This document shows, piece by piece, positions 35,391-44,275 of a stretch of 64,000 bases of DNA. A model generated the notes under the pieces. The model saw only the letters and a list, made by a program, of their open reading frames with translations. It was not told the origin of the DNA and searched no databases. Source of the stretch: Planococcus kocurii (GTDB lineage: Bacteria; Bacillota; Bacilli; Bacillales_A; Planococcaceae); contig NZ_CP013661.2 in NCBI RefSeq assembly GCF_001465835.2, positions 2,720,501-2,784,500 on the forward strand. The letters are read 5' to 3'. Made by a program: the position numbers and the translations under genes. Numbering within the stretch: the first letter of the stretch is position 1; every line of letters starts with the position of its first letter.

Positions 35391-35586
35391 TTCGAAATAA
35401 ACTGCTTTTTTATATTAGAATTATGAGAAAATGAAAAAAAGGTAAAATATGCCTACTTCGGTAAATGTTGAATGCAAAAAAAAGAAAATAGCTTTTTAAA
35501 TAGATCTATTGAACTATTACCTAGAAGGAAATTAATGTTTCTGTCTAATCTTCTTTTCCACGATTACTAGTAATAAGAACAAATAC

Positions 35587-35603
35587 ACGATTTGACAAAT
35601 CGT
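35587..35603. promoter_or_regulatory. 17-bp perfect dyad in the regulator/YflT intergenic region
   Basis: ACGATTTGACAAATCGT (7-3-7). It lies between the regulator promoter and the YflT promoter. Candidate operator only; the rest of 35391-35640 shows no gene. Confidence 0.4.
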
Positions 35604-35645
35604 AACTAGTGAAGAAGAGATTTTTCTTACTCTAATGACAAAATA

Positions 35646-35672
35646 GTTTATTGGATGCCCAATAAGGGGTAA
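35646..35672 (+). promoter_or_regulatory. sigma-B-like promoter of the first YflT gene
   Basis: GTTTAT (35646-35651), 15-bp spacer, GGGTAA (35667-35672), close to GTTTAA/GGGTAT. About 43 nt before the ATG. Confidence 0.6.
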
Positions 35673-35714
35673 ACATTACTTATAATAGTCTATTAAATTG
35701 ACGGAGGTTTTCAA

Positions 35715-36308
35715 ATGAGTTCACACACTAAAGTGCTGGCAGTAGTTTTCTCAGAAAGTGATTTGCAGAAAAAAATTGGGGAATTAAAAAGCCAAGGCTA
35801 CAAGGAGCAGAATCTTCATATCATGGCTAAAGACACATCGCATTTTGAAGAGTATTCATTTGATAAACAAGAAGTTGATACGTTTACTGATAAATTTAAA
35901 GGATTCATTTCTGGAGACAGTGGTGTTCGTGAGGGAGTAAAATCGTTAAAGCTCTCAGAAACGGAAACCGCACGGTATACTGCAGATCTTGCAAAAGGCG
36001 GAATTCTTCTCTACCAAGATGAAGATGAAGAAACGATACTCGATACGATTTCTGTTAACGAAGTAAGTGCAGAAAAAGAAAAAACAAATGATTCGCAAAG
36101 ACAGCAATTCATTAATTCTGTCGATAATAATTTTGATGAACAAGAAGACCGCTTTGAACGAGGAGAAACATTCCAACAAGACCCTACATTAATTCAAGAC
36201 GAAAGACACAATTCATTTACTACTCAGGAAAATCCTGAAGTTGAAAAAGCTAGAGGCGGTTCTAGTGAAGCTGAAAAACATAGCCAGAGCGATAAGAAAT
36301 ATAAATAA
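35715..36308 (+). CDS. general stress protein, YflT domain
   Basis: 197 aa. Residues 1-105 match the YflT/GS17M heat-induced stress domain (VLAVVFSESDLQKKIGELKSQGY, LHIMAKDTS, YTADLAKGGILLY). The remaining half is a charged, low-complexity tail rich in Glu/Gln/Asn. The biochemical role is unknown; the family is sigma-B controlled in B. subtilis, and a sigma-B-like promoter precedes this gene. A paralogue follows 112 nt downstream. Confidence 0.85.
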   Translation: MSSHTKVLAVVFSESDLQKKIGELKSQGYKEQNLHIMAKDTSHFEEYSFDKQEVDTFTDKFKGFISGDSGVREGVKSLKLSETETARYTADLAKGGILLYQDEDEETILDTISVNEVSAEKEKTNDSQRQQFINSVDNNFDEQEDRFERGETFQQDPTLIQDERHNSFTTQENPEVEKARGGSSEAEKHSQSDKKYK

Positions 36309-36357
36309 AACTTTACTGTATCTTCAGCTCTCGGGTAAGAATTAAGCAGTTTTGCAG

Positions 36358-36384
36358 GTTTCGAAGATTGCGATGACGAGGTAA
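36358..36384 (+). promoter_or_regulatory. possible sigma-B-like promoter of the second YflT gene
   Basis: GTTTCG (36358-36363), 15-bp spacer, AGGTAA (36379-36384). Weaker than the first site. Confidence 0.35.
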
Positions 36385-36420
36385 GTAAAGACAATAACAG
36401 TACACAGGAGGTTTAATAAA

Positions 36421-37290
36421 ATGAAATCAGGAAATCGTGAATTTGAGATCGTTTACAGCAAGTCAGAAATGGAAACAGTAATTGAGTCATTAAAAACAAA
36501 GGGTTATCGTGAAGAAGATATTCATGTGATGGCCAATGATAGAGAAGTAATTGACTCTGCAGGTAGCAAAGGGGTTCATGCGAATCAGGCAAACTCTTTT
36601 TCCAATCGCTTTAAAACGCTGCTAAGTGGAAAAGACGTTGTAAGAAAAGAATTAGACCGTTTTAATATGAGTAAAGATAGAACAGATGATTATGAACGTA
36701 AAATTGAAAAAGGTGCCGTTCTTCTTTATACGGACGGAGAAGGAAGATCAGGTGAAGAGGAAAATTTTTCGTCTTTCGATGATTCAAATAGCTCAATAAA
36801 TCTAGAAGAAGGAACTGCTGGTACGCCTAGTTCCGGAACAGTCACTCGCCACCAAGCAAGCAATCCTGGATCTGATGAAATTTACGCACGAGAAGTTTCT
36901 AGAGAAGACCAACATGTACGTTCTAGTGACAATGATCGTCTGCAGGATTCTCGCTTAAAGGGTGATGAAATTCACCCGACCAGTGGGTTGAAAAAGGATG
37001 AAGGTTCTACTCTAGAGAAAGAATTAGATCATGAACCAGCTCTTCAAACAAAAGAAGGTGCGGAAAATCTATTACACGAAGAGGGTATAAATAATCGGCA
37101 AGATGAACCTTCACCAGGCGCAGATCCAAATTTAGGCCCAGCTCCGTTCGGGAGAAACTCTGAAGAAGAGGAACTGATGAACAACCGACAAGGTGATTTT
37201 AAAGAAGGCGCAAATCCCCACGAACATCGCGATATTGAGAGTCAAAAAAATAAAGACGATAAAAACCCACCAACACAAAGACTATTTTAA
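36421..37290 (+). CDS. general stress protein, YflT domain, with long acidic tail
   Basis: 289 aa. Residues 1-105 are a YflT domain paralogous to the gene upstream (FEIVYSKSEMETVIESLKTKGY, IHVMANDRE, YERKIEKGAVLLY). Residues 110-289 are predicted disordered, rich in Glu, Asp, Ser, Asn and Pro. Good SD ACAGGAGG before ATG. The pair probably arose by tandem duplication. Confidence 0.84.
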   Translation: MKSGNREFEIVYSKSEMETVIESLKTKGYREEDIHVMANDREVIDSAGSKGVHANQANSFSNRFKTLLSGKDVVRKELDRFNMSKDRTDDYERKIEKGAVLLYTDGEGRSGEEENFSSFDDSNSSINLEEGTAGTPSSGTVTRHQASNPGSDEIYAREVSREDQHVRSSDNDRLQDSRLKGDEIHPTSGLKKDEGSTLEKELDHEPALQTKEGAENLLHEEGINNRQDEPSPGADPNLGPAPFGRNSEEEELMNNRQGDFKEGANPHEHRDIESQKNKDDKNPPTQRLF

Positions 37291-37293
37291 ATT

Positions 37294-37333
37294 CAAAAGA
37301 GCTTTCCCGATAGTAATCGGGAAAGCTCTTTTA
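37294..37333. terminator. bidirectional terminator
   Basis: Perfect 17-bp stem AAAAGAGCTTTCCCGAT, 4-nt loop AGTA. It separates the YflT gene from convergent brnQ; the brnQ stop lies at its edge. Confidence 0.93.
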
Positions 37334-38656
37334 GTTTTTACTATGTGTAGAACGCGCAATTATAATTCCTATCGAAGTTCCGATGACAGCTGGGAGAATC
37401 CAGCCAATCCCTTGTTCAAAAAACAGTAAATACTGGAAAATTGAATCTATTTGTTCGAAAGCAATCCCAGTTGAACGTAAGGCATCGAAAATACTGACAA
37501 CTGCAGTTGCAGAAAGAGCAATTACATAAACGAAAGGTTTTCTGTAAAATAGATGGTCAAAAAATGACAATACTACAAGAACGATGGCTACAGGGTAAAT
37601 AGCCAGTAGCACCGGTAGAGAAATAGCAATCAACTGTGTTAAGCCGACATTTGCAATGGTAGCGGAAAACGATGCGAACAAAAATACATAAGTGATATAA
37701 GAAAACTTAGGTAAAATCTTAAAGAAAAATTGAGCGGTAGCAGATACTAAACCGATGGAAGTCGTCAGACAAGCAAAGGTGATTGCTGCAGACAGGATAA
37801 TTCCTCCGATTTCTCCATATAAGACACGTGACGCCATGGCGATAATCATGCCGCCGTTATCTTGAAGGCCGATAGCTTCCACGCTGGTTGCACCAATATA
37901 ACTTAACGACAAGTAGACAGCAGATAAACCAATAGCGGCAATAAACCCTGCATAAGCAGTAGTCCTTAAGATGATTCTAGTATCGGTAATTCCCTTACTC
38001 CGAATAGATTGAATAATAACAATTCCAAAAACCAATGCGGCAATAGCATCCATCGTAAGGTACCCTTGTAAGAAGCTTTCAAAAAAAGCTTCCGTATCGT
38101 AATTTCCGATAGGTGACTTTATGGGGCCCATGGGTGTTAGAAAGCTTTTTATAGCTAACAGCCCAATAACTACTATTAATAAAGGTGTTAAAATTTTACC
38201 AATTCTATCAACTAATTTTGTCGGGTTCATCGCGAACAAAACAGTAATAGCGAAAAAGACAAAGGTGAAAATTAGTAAAGACCAAAAAGAATCAGCGAAA
38301 CTGGCTGGTAGAAAAGGAGAAGCACCAATTTCAAAAGCAACAGTAGCTGTACGCGGGATTCCGAAAAAGGGACCGATAGCTAAATAAACAATTAACGTGA
38401 ATACGATACCGAATAATGGATGGACGCGTCCGGCAATGGATTGAAGATCTCCGCCCGCTTTTGCAATAGCGAGAATACCTAATAATGGAAGACCGACCCC
38501 TGTTAATAAAAAACCGGTAATAGCAACAAATAATTGATCACCGGCGAGTTGACCCAAATAAGGGGGAAAGATGATATTCCCTGCTCCCAGAAACAAAGCA
38601 AAAAGCATAAGTCCAAGGGTCAGAATATCCATTTTTGTAAGCGCCTTCTTTATCAT
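37331..38656 (-). CDS. brnQ: branched-chain amino acid:cation symporter BrnQ
   Basis: 441 aa, about 12 membrane segments. LGLMLFALFLGAGNIIFPPYLGQLAG near 13-38 is the BrnQ signature; RTATVAFEIG and LTMDAIAALVFGIVI are also typical. It imports leucine, isoleucine and valine with Na+ or H+. AAGGAGC precedes this ATG; the open frame runs 8 codons further without an SD. Confidence 0.92.
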   Translation of the reverse strand: MIKKALTKMDILTLGLMLFALFLGAGNIIFPPYLGQLAGDQLFVAITGFLLTGVGLPLLGILAIAKAGGDLQSIAGRVHPLFGIVFTLIVYLAIGPFFGIPRTATVAFEIGASPFLPASFADSFWSLLIFTFVFFAITVLFAMNPTKLVDRIGKILTPLLIVVIGLLAIKSFLTPMGPIKSPIGNYDTEAFFESFLQGYLTMDAIAALVFGIVIIQSIRSKGITDTRIILRTTAYAGFIAAIGLSAVYLSLSYIGATSVEAIGLQDNGGMIIAMASRVLYGEIGGIILSAAITFACLTTSIGLVSATAQFFFKILPKFSYITYVFLFASFSATIANVGLTQLIAISLPVLLAIYPVAIVLVVLSFFDHLFYRKPFVYVIALSATAVVSIFDALRSTGIAFEQIDSIFQYLLFFEQGIGWILPAVIGTSIGIIIARSTHSKN

Positions 38657-38743
38657 TATAAGCTCCTTAATAAATAACATTTATACACGGTTATTTATTA
38701 TAACAGAATGCTTTAATTTTTGAAAACTTTTAAAAACCAAAAA

Positions 38744-38774
38744 GAAAAACCCGGTTATAAAACCGGATTTTTCT
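38744..38774 (-). terminator. terminator of the CsbD gene
   Basis: Minus strand AAAAATCCGGTTTTATAACCGGGTTTTTC, directly at the stop codon. Confidence 0.85.
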
Positions 38775-38959
38775 TATTTCTTATCATTATTTTTGAAATC
38801 GCCAATCTTATCTTGAATATTGCCTTTAGCTTTATCCATTTTGCCTTCAGCCTGCGTACTCGAATCATTAGTAGCATTACCGATTTGGTCTTTAATTTCG
38901 CCTTTGCCTTTGTTTACTGCACCTTTTAATTTGTCGGAAAATCCTTTGTTATCACTCAT
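38774..38959 (-). CDS. CsbD-family general stress protein
   Basis: 61 aa, highly charged, helical, no cysteine. KLKGAVNKGKGEIKDQIGN and KMDKAKGNIQDKIGDFK are the two CsbD repeats. Function unknown; the family is sigma-B dependent in B. subtilis. GGAGG is 8 nt before ATG, and a sigma-B-like promoter lies upstream. Confidence 0.88.
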   Translation of the reverse strand: MSDNKGFSDKLKGAVNKGKGEIKDQIGNATNDSSTQAEGKMDKAKGNIQDKIGDFKNNDKK

Positions 38960-38997
38960 CAATGATTCCTCCTTTAAATTTTAACTTACTACTACTA

Positions 38998-39023
38998 ATA
39001 ACCTTCTATTGAATAAGTTAAAC
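38998..39023 (-). promoter_or_regulatory. sigma-B-like promoter of the CsbD gene
   Basis: Minus strand GTTTAA (39018-39023), 14-bp spacer, GGTTAT (38998-39003); one mismatch from GTTTAA/GGGTAT. Confidence 0.6.
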
Positions 39024-39024
39024 A

Positions 39025-39327
39025 TCAAAGCGGACAATCTGTTGGAAGTTTAAGGTTTAACAAAGTTTGTTTAGCGGTATCTTTAACAGTAATGCATAAA
39101 TCTTCTTTACTCAGCCTTTTCAACGTTTGAAGAGGGGTATTGGCGTTTATAGCAACACTGAATCTCACTTCTGGGTGTTGATCCATAGACAAGTCAACAA
39201 GTAGTCCTTCACAGTTGATAACTTTTGCGAGATCTGCGCGGCGCTGGTAATCCATTTTCAATACAGCAGCTTCATCTGAATGTGTCCACACCTTTTTCAG
39301 TGAGTAGATTTGAAGCGTGTCATCCAT
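39025..39327 (-). CDS. hypothetical HEAT/LRV-repeat-like protein
   Basis: 100 aa. DLSMDQHPEVRFSVAINANTPLQTLKRLSKE resembles the helical units of variant leucine-rich/HEAT repeat proteins, in which HPEVR...A..N.NTP..L..L is common. A weak SD (GGGGTG) precedes the ATG. Role unknown. The CsbD promoter region begins right at its stop. Confidence 0.6.
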   Translation of the reverse strand: MDDTLQIYSLKKVWTHSDEAAVLKMDYQRRADLAKVINCEGLLVDLSMDQHPEVRFSVAINANTPLQTLKRLSKEDLCITVKDTAKQTLLNLKLPTDCPL

Positions 39328-39433
39328 CTGGTTTACACCCCTAATAAAATAATAGAAAATTCTTTATATTCCATTCAATATATCATACTATTAAGAAAAA
39401 AGTAAGTAAAATTACTTATAAAGGAGTGAGAAA

Positions 39434-39740
39434 ATGATGGCATTAGTCCTTGAAGGCACTTCTTTTGTAGGGAGACATATGGTAGAGAAACTATTGGGCA
39501 AAGAGCATGAAGTAGTTTTGTTTAATCGAGAAAAAAGTAATCCTCGATTTTTCCGAAATTAAGATGGTTCGAGTGAATTTTCAGAGGGTTTCATACGTGT
39601 GGATAATGACAAGGCGAAAAGAGCAGGACTTGTATTTCATACTCTCCAACCGACCTACTTGAATGGAGTGGCAAAAAAGAAGTTTCAATTTTGAAAGTAG
39701 GCATAAGCAAAGAAAAAGAGAGAGTTATTACTAGGTGACG
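39434..39740 (+). pseudogene. decayed NAD-dependent epimerase/dehydratase gene
   Basis: A good SD (AAGGAG) and ATG open a frame of 42 codons that begins like an NAD-binding epimerase (LVLEGTSFVGRHMVEKLLGKEHEVVLFNRE) and stops at 39560-39562. From about 39598 another frame reads VDNDKAKRAGLVFHTLQPT, then KVGISKEKER, which match the C-terminal end of the same family (DNSKA..AGL.FRPL...T, then GLSPEKE). The roughly 200-residue middle is missing, and stops interrupt the rest. I read an internal deletion plus decay. Confidence 0.7.
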
Positions 39741-39935
39741 AAATAAGAACGCCTGATTAACGAAATTATCAGTTGAACAAGAGTGTGGAAACTTTCTGAG
39801 GAAAAATACGTCCCACTTGTAAGGAAGAAAGAAGCTTGAAAAGCTTAAAGACAAGTATGTTTTTATTCATTTATTGCTGGGGCATGTTATAATACCAATT
39901 GGATATGTATAGAAGATACTTTAAGGAGGAAAGAT

Positions 39936-41012
39936 ATGCTATACCTCATGATGGCCTTGGCATTTATCGCTTCGATTGTGCTAACTCCAATTGTCAAACG
40001 CATTGCCTTTCGTGTAGGGGCAGTTGACAAACCGAATTATCGAAAAGTTCATGCGAGAATTATGCCGCGATTAGGCGGATTAGCCATTTTTGGTTCGTTT
40101 TTAATTGCGTATTTTATATTTAAGCCTCAAGATCCAATTTCAAATGCTATTGAAGCTTCATTTATTCCCATTGAAACAGCGATTATTATAGGTGCTTTAT
40201 TGATTATCATTACAGGGGTACTGGATGATATGTACGAAATCAGTGCCAAAGCAAAATTAGTTGGGCAATTGGTTGCCGCTGGAATCGTCGTAATTGGTGG
40301 GGGGCTCGAAATTTCTTTTATTAACCTGCCATTTGGTGGAGTATTGGATTTTGGCTACTTTAGTATTCCACTGACTGTTCTATGGATTGTTGGAATTACC
40401 AATGCAATCAATTTAATTGATGGGCTTGATGGATTGGCTGCTGGGGTATCAACGGTTGCCTTATTAACTTTAGCAGCTATGGCGTTTATTATGGGCGACG
40501 TTTATGTGATGTCAATGGCTGCTTTGCTAGCCGCCAGCACTTCAGGATTTTTGGTTTATAATTTTCATCCTGCCAAAATATTTATGGGGGACACGGGTGC
40601 ATTATTTCTAGGATTTATGATTTCAGTGCTAGCATTGATGGGCTTTAAAAACGTCACAGTTGTCGCATTGATCATTCCTATTATTATGTTGGGTGTTCCA
40701 ATTTCAGATACGTTTTTCGCTATCGTTCGTCGAGTTCGTGAGAAAAAATCAATATCAGAAGCGGATAAATCTCACCTTCACCATTGCCTGTTAAATATCG
40801 GATTTTCGCATAGTCAAACTGTTTTAATTATCTATGGAATTGCCGCTTTGTTTGGTCTTGCAGCACTCTTGTTTTCGCAAGCTACATTGTGGGGAGGCAT
40901 TTTGCTAATTAGTATTATGCTGCTCGCTATAGAGCTTTTTGTAGAGGTAGTTGGTTTGGCAGGGAAAAATTACCGTCCATTATTAAATTTAGTGCGTCTG
41001 ATTGGGAAATAA
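39936..41012 (+). CDS. tagO: undecaprenyl-phosphate N-acetylglucosamine 1-phosphate transferase TagO
   Basis: 358 aa, the same length as B. subtilis TagO; 10-11 membrane segments. MraY/WecA marks: VDKPNYRKVHARIMPRLGG near 29-47, GVLDDMYEIS (catalytic Asp pair), NAINLIDGLDGLAAG, FNFHPAKIFMGDTGALFLG and SHLHHCLL. It starts wall teichoic acid synthesis by linking GlcNAc-1-P to undecaprenyl phosphate. AAGGAGG precedes ATG. It is convergent with the LCP gene, whose product transfers the finished polymer. Confidence 0.94.
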   Translation: MLYLMMALAFIASIVLTPIVKRIAFRVGAVDKPNYRKVHARIMPRLGGLAIFGSFLIAYFIFKPQDPISNAIEASFIPIETAIIIGALLIIITGVLDDMYEISAKAKLVGQLVAAGIVVIGGGLEISFINLPFGGVLDFGYFSIPLTVLWIVGITNAINLIDGLDGLAAGVSTVALLTLAAMAFIMGDVYVMSMAALLAASTSGFLVYNFHPAKIFMGDTGALFLGFMISVLALMGFKNVTVVALIIPIIMLGVPISDTFFAIVRRVREKKSISEADKSHLHHCLLNIGFSHSQTVLIIYGIAALFGLAALLFSQATLWGGILLISIMLLAIELFVEVVGLAGKNYRPLLNLVRLIGK

Positions 41013-41016
41013 AGAG

Positions 41017-41055
41017 ATTGAACTCGAAGCTTATCGCTTTTGGTTCAATTTTTTT
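41017..41055 (+). terminator. terminator of tagO
   Basis: ATTGAAC and AAGC pair with GCTT and GTTCAAT around a short loop, followed by seven T. Confidence 0.85.
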
Positions 41056-41098
41056 GTGGAAAAAGGTTTTCTCAGTTATTAACTAGTTCGATTCAATA

Positions 41099-41129
41099 AA
41101 AAAACACCGCAGTTTTCACTGTGGTGTTT
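41099..41129 (-). terminator. terminator overlapping the LCP gene end
   Basis: Minus strand AAACACCACAGTGAAAACTGCGGTGTTTTTTT. The TGA stop lies inside the hairpin. Confidence 0.88.
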
Positions 41130-42153
41130 CGTTTTCTTCAGTTGGGTAATCAGCAATTTCTCGATGAGTGCCCATATCAGTTAAATTAGACGTATCCGGT
41201 TTCAATCCCAAATGGCTTTGCAATACGTCTTGAATTTCTAATAAGGACTCTTGTTCTAACTGCCAATAATAAATGCCGGTTGACATGTCATCATAGCCAT
41301 CAAGTGTCATCGTTTCGACATCCGGTTTGCCATCTTTGGCATATTCGAACAATGCACGCATGTTTTGGAAACTTAAATCTGTTTTCATATTATCTCCAAC
41401 TGCCTCAAAGACATCTCCATATTTAGTAATAGATCCGGCTGATAAAGCGCGGTCCATAATGGATTCTAAAATCATTTGTTGGCGTTTTCCACGCTCAATA
41501 TCATTGTCGTAATGACGAGTTCTAGCAAGAGCAAGTGCTTCGCTGCCGTCGAGAAATTGAATTCCCTCTTTTAGTTCAATCGCATTCTTTGAATCATTTT
41601 CATCTTGTTCCGTAATATCATAGGGAACTTCCACTTTGATGCCGCCGAGTGCATCAACTACTTCGATAAAAGCGTCAAAATTCATACGGAGATAATAATC
41701 GACCGGTACGTCTAATAATTCTTCTACGCTTTCAATAGTAGAACTTGGTCCGTTTAAAGCATAGGCATGTGTGATTTTATCTTCTTTTCCTGCATCCGGT
41801 ATAAATGTGTAAGTGTCTCGAGGAATACTAACCAACTTGATGGATTTGTCTGCATTGTTTAACGTAGCCAGTACGAGTGCATCTGAGCGGATATTACCAT
41901 CACTTTGATTGCGTTGTTCACTGTCGTCGACTCCGATAAATAAGATGGAAATGTTATCTGTAAGCGGTTCAACATCTTCATTTATATTTCCGACAGGTTC
42001 ATAAGCGGTATCCACTGCAGATTCAGCTTCCTTAATTAAGTAAATGCCGTAAGCAGAGACACAGATAAGTAGCGAGACAGCTAAAGTAACGATTATTTTG
42101 ATAATCGTCCTTTTTTTGTCTACTTTCGTTTTCCGATAAATTTTTCGGTTCAT
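41116..42153 (-). CDS. tagU: LytR-CpsA-Psr (LCP) family wall-polymer ligase
   Basis: 345 aa. One N-terminal membrane anchor (about 17-40) and an extracellular LCP domain: ISILFIGVDD, RSDALVLATLN, IPRDTYTFIP, KITHAYALNGP, LDGSEALALARTRH and RGKRQQMIL. The Arg and Asp residues that bind the polyprenyl pyrophosphate are present. It attaches wall teichoic acid to peptidoglycan. Position next to tagO and yvyE equals that of B. subtilis tagU (lytR). Confidence 0.88.
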   Translation of the reverse strand: MNRKIYRKTKVDKKRTIIKIIVTLAVSLLICVSAYGIYLIKEAESAVDTAYEPVGNINEDVEPLTDNISILFIGVDDSEQRNQSDGNIRSDALVLATLNNADKSIKLVSIPRDTYTFIPDAGKEDKITHAYALNGPSSTIESVEELLDVPVDYYLRMNFDAFIEVVDALGGIKVEVPYDITEQDENDSKNAIELKEGIQFLDGSEALALARTRHYDNDIERGKRQQMILESIMDRALSAGSITKYGDVFEAVGDNMKTDLSFQNMRALFEYAKDGKPDVETMTLDGYDDMSTGIYYWQLEQESLLEIQDVLQSHLGLKPDTSNLTDMGTHREIADYPTEENETPQ

Positions 42154-42311
42154 CTCTATTGCTCCTCTATGAATTATGGGCTAACCGAGTAGTTGATACG
42201 GATCAATCCAATCTTTTAATGAAAACATATTAATTTTTTTAAAAGTCTGTTTCATTTTTCTATGCTTTTGACAGTATACAGTGATTTTTGAGATGCGTAA
42301 ATGAAAAGAAT

Positions 42312-42947
42312 TTAAGGTGCTGGGAATTCAAGAAATTGGCTGTCTGTAATACTAATATGAGCTTGTCCATTTGTCAGTTCATTTATCCAGTCCATAAACT
42401 CTTTTTCTTTTTCAATGGGGACATGAATATAAAGATCAACAGATTCCATATATTCTATATGATTTAGCGGAAATGGAGATTGGCGAATTTCGTTTTCTAG
42501 TTTGCCAAGCCATGTATAATCAATGGAAGTTTTCATTAAGTAATGAAGCTTTCTTTCTACGATACCAGCAGCTGAGAGTGCAGCCGATGTGGATTTTCCG
42601 TAAGCGCGTATCAATCCGCCACTACCTAGCTTAATGCCACCATAATAACGGGTGACAACAACTACAGTGTCTTGTAAACCTTGTTTTTTTAACACTTCGA
42701 GCATCGGAAATCCAGCAGTACCGCTTGGTTCACCGTCATCGTTTGCTTTTTGGATAGAGTCATGTTCCCCAATAAGATAGGCAGAACAGTTATGAGTGGC
42801 AGTTCGATGAAGCGATTTAATCGATTCGATAAATTTAATGGCTTGCTGTTCATTTTCTGCGCGTGCAGCATGCCCGATAAACCTAGATTTTTGGATAAGT
42901 ATTTCTGCGTTGGCAGTATCGCCTACAGTTGTGTAATTTTCTCGCAA
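42312..42947 (-). CDS. yvyE: IMPACT/YigZ-family protein YvyE
   Basis: 211 aa. N-terminal IMPACT domain: SRFIGHAARAENEQQAIKFI, HNCSAYLIGEH, DDGEPSGTAGFPMLEVL and VVVTRYYGGIKLGSGGLIRAYG. C-terminal DUF1949-like ferredoxin fold. Molecular role not settled. TTG start with AGGAGG 7 nt upstream. Conserved neighbour of degSU. Confidence 0.9.
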   Translation of the reverse strand: MRENYTTVGDTANAEILIQKSRFIGHAARAENEQQAIKFIESIKSLHRTATHNCSAYLIGEHDSIQKANDDGEPSGTAGFPMLEVLKKQGLQDTVVVVTRYYGGIKLGSGGLIRAYGKSTSAALSAAGIVERKLHYLMKTSIDYTWLGKLENEIRQSPFPLNHIEYMESVDLYIHVPIEKEKEFMDWINELTNGQAHISITDSQFLEFPAP

Positions 42948-43102
42948 TTTGATTCCTCCTGTTGTAAAATGAAATCAGATAATTTGTAACGTATATTTAA
43001 CATAGTCTTACGTATATAGTGATATACTTATTACAACCGACAAGGTATAAAGAAGCAAGAACAATACCTAGATACAGTCAGTATAGCTAAGGCGGTTTTA
43101 AA

Positions 43103-44248
43103 ATGGCAAAGAAAATCGGTGGAAAAGCACCTGATTCTATTTTTAATACAATGTTAGATGGAATGGAACAGGCGAAGCAGGATATTTTCGCCATTAGTGA
43201 AGAAAGTCGCCAAAGTTATGAAGTGATGAAAGACGAGCTGGAAGAGGTCCGGATGGATATTACAACGGTCATTGAAACCGGAGATCTTTTAGAAGAAAAA
43301 ACACGTACTGCCCGGAGGCGTTTAGCGGAAGTATCTCAGTTTTTTGATTCTTTCACTGAAAGTCAGGTTCGTCAAGTGTATGAACAAGCAAACGAGCTTC
43401 AAGTGCAATTATCCTCTAATCGCAGCGAAGAGAAAAAGTGTCGGCAAAAGCGAGATAAGTTACAGCGACGGCTTCAAACTTTGCTTCAAACAATTGAGCG
43501 AACTGAAAGCCTAGTCAATCAAATAAATATTGCTAGCAGTTATTTAGTGTCAGACTTTAAAGATGTCGATGAAGCCATCGATAAGAGTAAGTCAAGTCAA
43601 GATTATAGCTTTCGAATCATTGAAGCACAAGAGGAAGAACGAAAGCGTTTATCAAGAGAAATTCATGACGGGCCTGCTCAAATGATGGCGAATGTGCTGC
43701 TTCGCTCAGACTTAATTGAAAGAACCTATCGTGAAAAAGGTCCTGAACCGGCTTTTCAGGAAATTACTTCATTAAAGGAAATGGTCAGACAGGCACTTAC
43801 TGAAGTAAGAAGGATCATTTATGATTTGCGTCCGATGACGCTTGATGATCTCGGTCTAGTACCGACTTTAAAAAAGTACATTGATACTATTGAAGAGTAT
43901 AATAAGGGCATTAAATTGAAGTTTTTGTCTAAGGGCAAAGAAGAACGATTGCCTAACAACTACGAAACTGCTATTTTCCGTCTTGTTCAAGAAGGGATTT
44001 CAAACGCAATCCGTCATGGGAAATCGAATGTAATCACCGTAGAGATGGAATGGTTAAGTGATCAAGTAAAAATTATGGTAACAGATAACGGCACTGGTTT
44101 TGATCAAGGAATTGTAAAGAACCAGTCATTTGGGTTAGCAGGCATGAGAGAAAGGATAGAATTAGTCGAAGGAGACTTCTTTATCAATTCCTCACCTGGG
44201 AACGGTACGGTCTTAATGTTTCATATCCCTTTTAAAAAGGGTAAGTAA
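43103..44248 (+). CDS. degS: two-component sensor kinase DegS
   Basis: 381 aa, cytoplasmic, no membrane segments. The N-terminal ~170 residues are a coiled-coil sensor (repeated Glu/Arg/Lys/Gln). The HisKA_3 box has the phospho-His in LSREIHDGPAQMMANVLLR, and the HATPase_c has N and G boxes (QEGISNAIRHG, VTDNGTGFD, GLAGMRERI). It phosphorylates DegU, which governs exoenzymes, motility and competence. The degU gene follows after 27 nt. Confidence 0.95.
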   Translation: MAKKIGGKAPDSIFNTMLDGMEQAKQDIFAISEESRQSYEVMKDELEEVRMDITTVIETGDLLEEKTRTARRRLAEVSQFFDSFTESQVRQVYEQANELQVQLSSNRSEEKKCRQKRDKLQRRLQTLLQTIERTESLVNQINIASSYLVSDFKDVDEAIDKSKSSQDYSFRIIEAQEEERKRLSREIHDGPAQMMANVLLRSDLIERTYREKGPEPAFQEITSLKEMVRQALTEVRRIIYDLRPMTLDDLGLVPTLKKYIDTIEEYNKGIKLKFLSKGKEERLPNNYETAIFRLVQEGISNAIRHGKSNVITVEMEWLSDQVKIMVTDNGTGFDQGIVKNQSFGLAGMRERIELVEGDFFINSSPGNGTVLMFHIPFKKGK

Positions 44249-44275
44249 GATAGGGTATTCGAGGAGGACGACGTA

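Noticed and set aside
39591-39854. 87-codon minus-strand frame
   Set aside because: It is antisense to the epimerase remnant, without SD or family.
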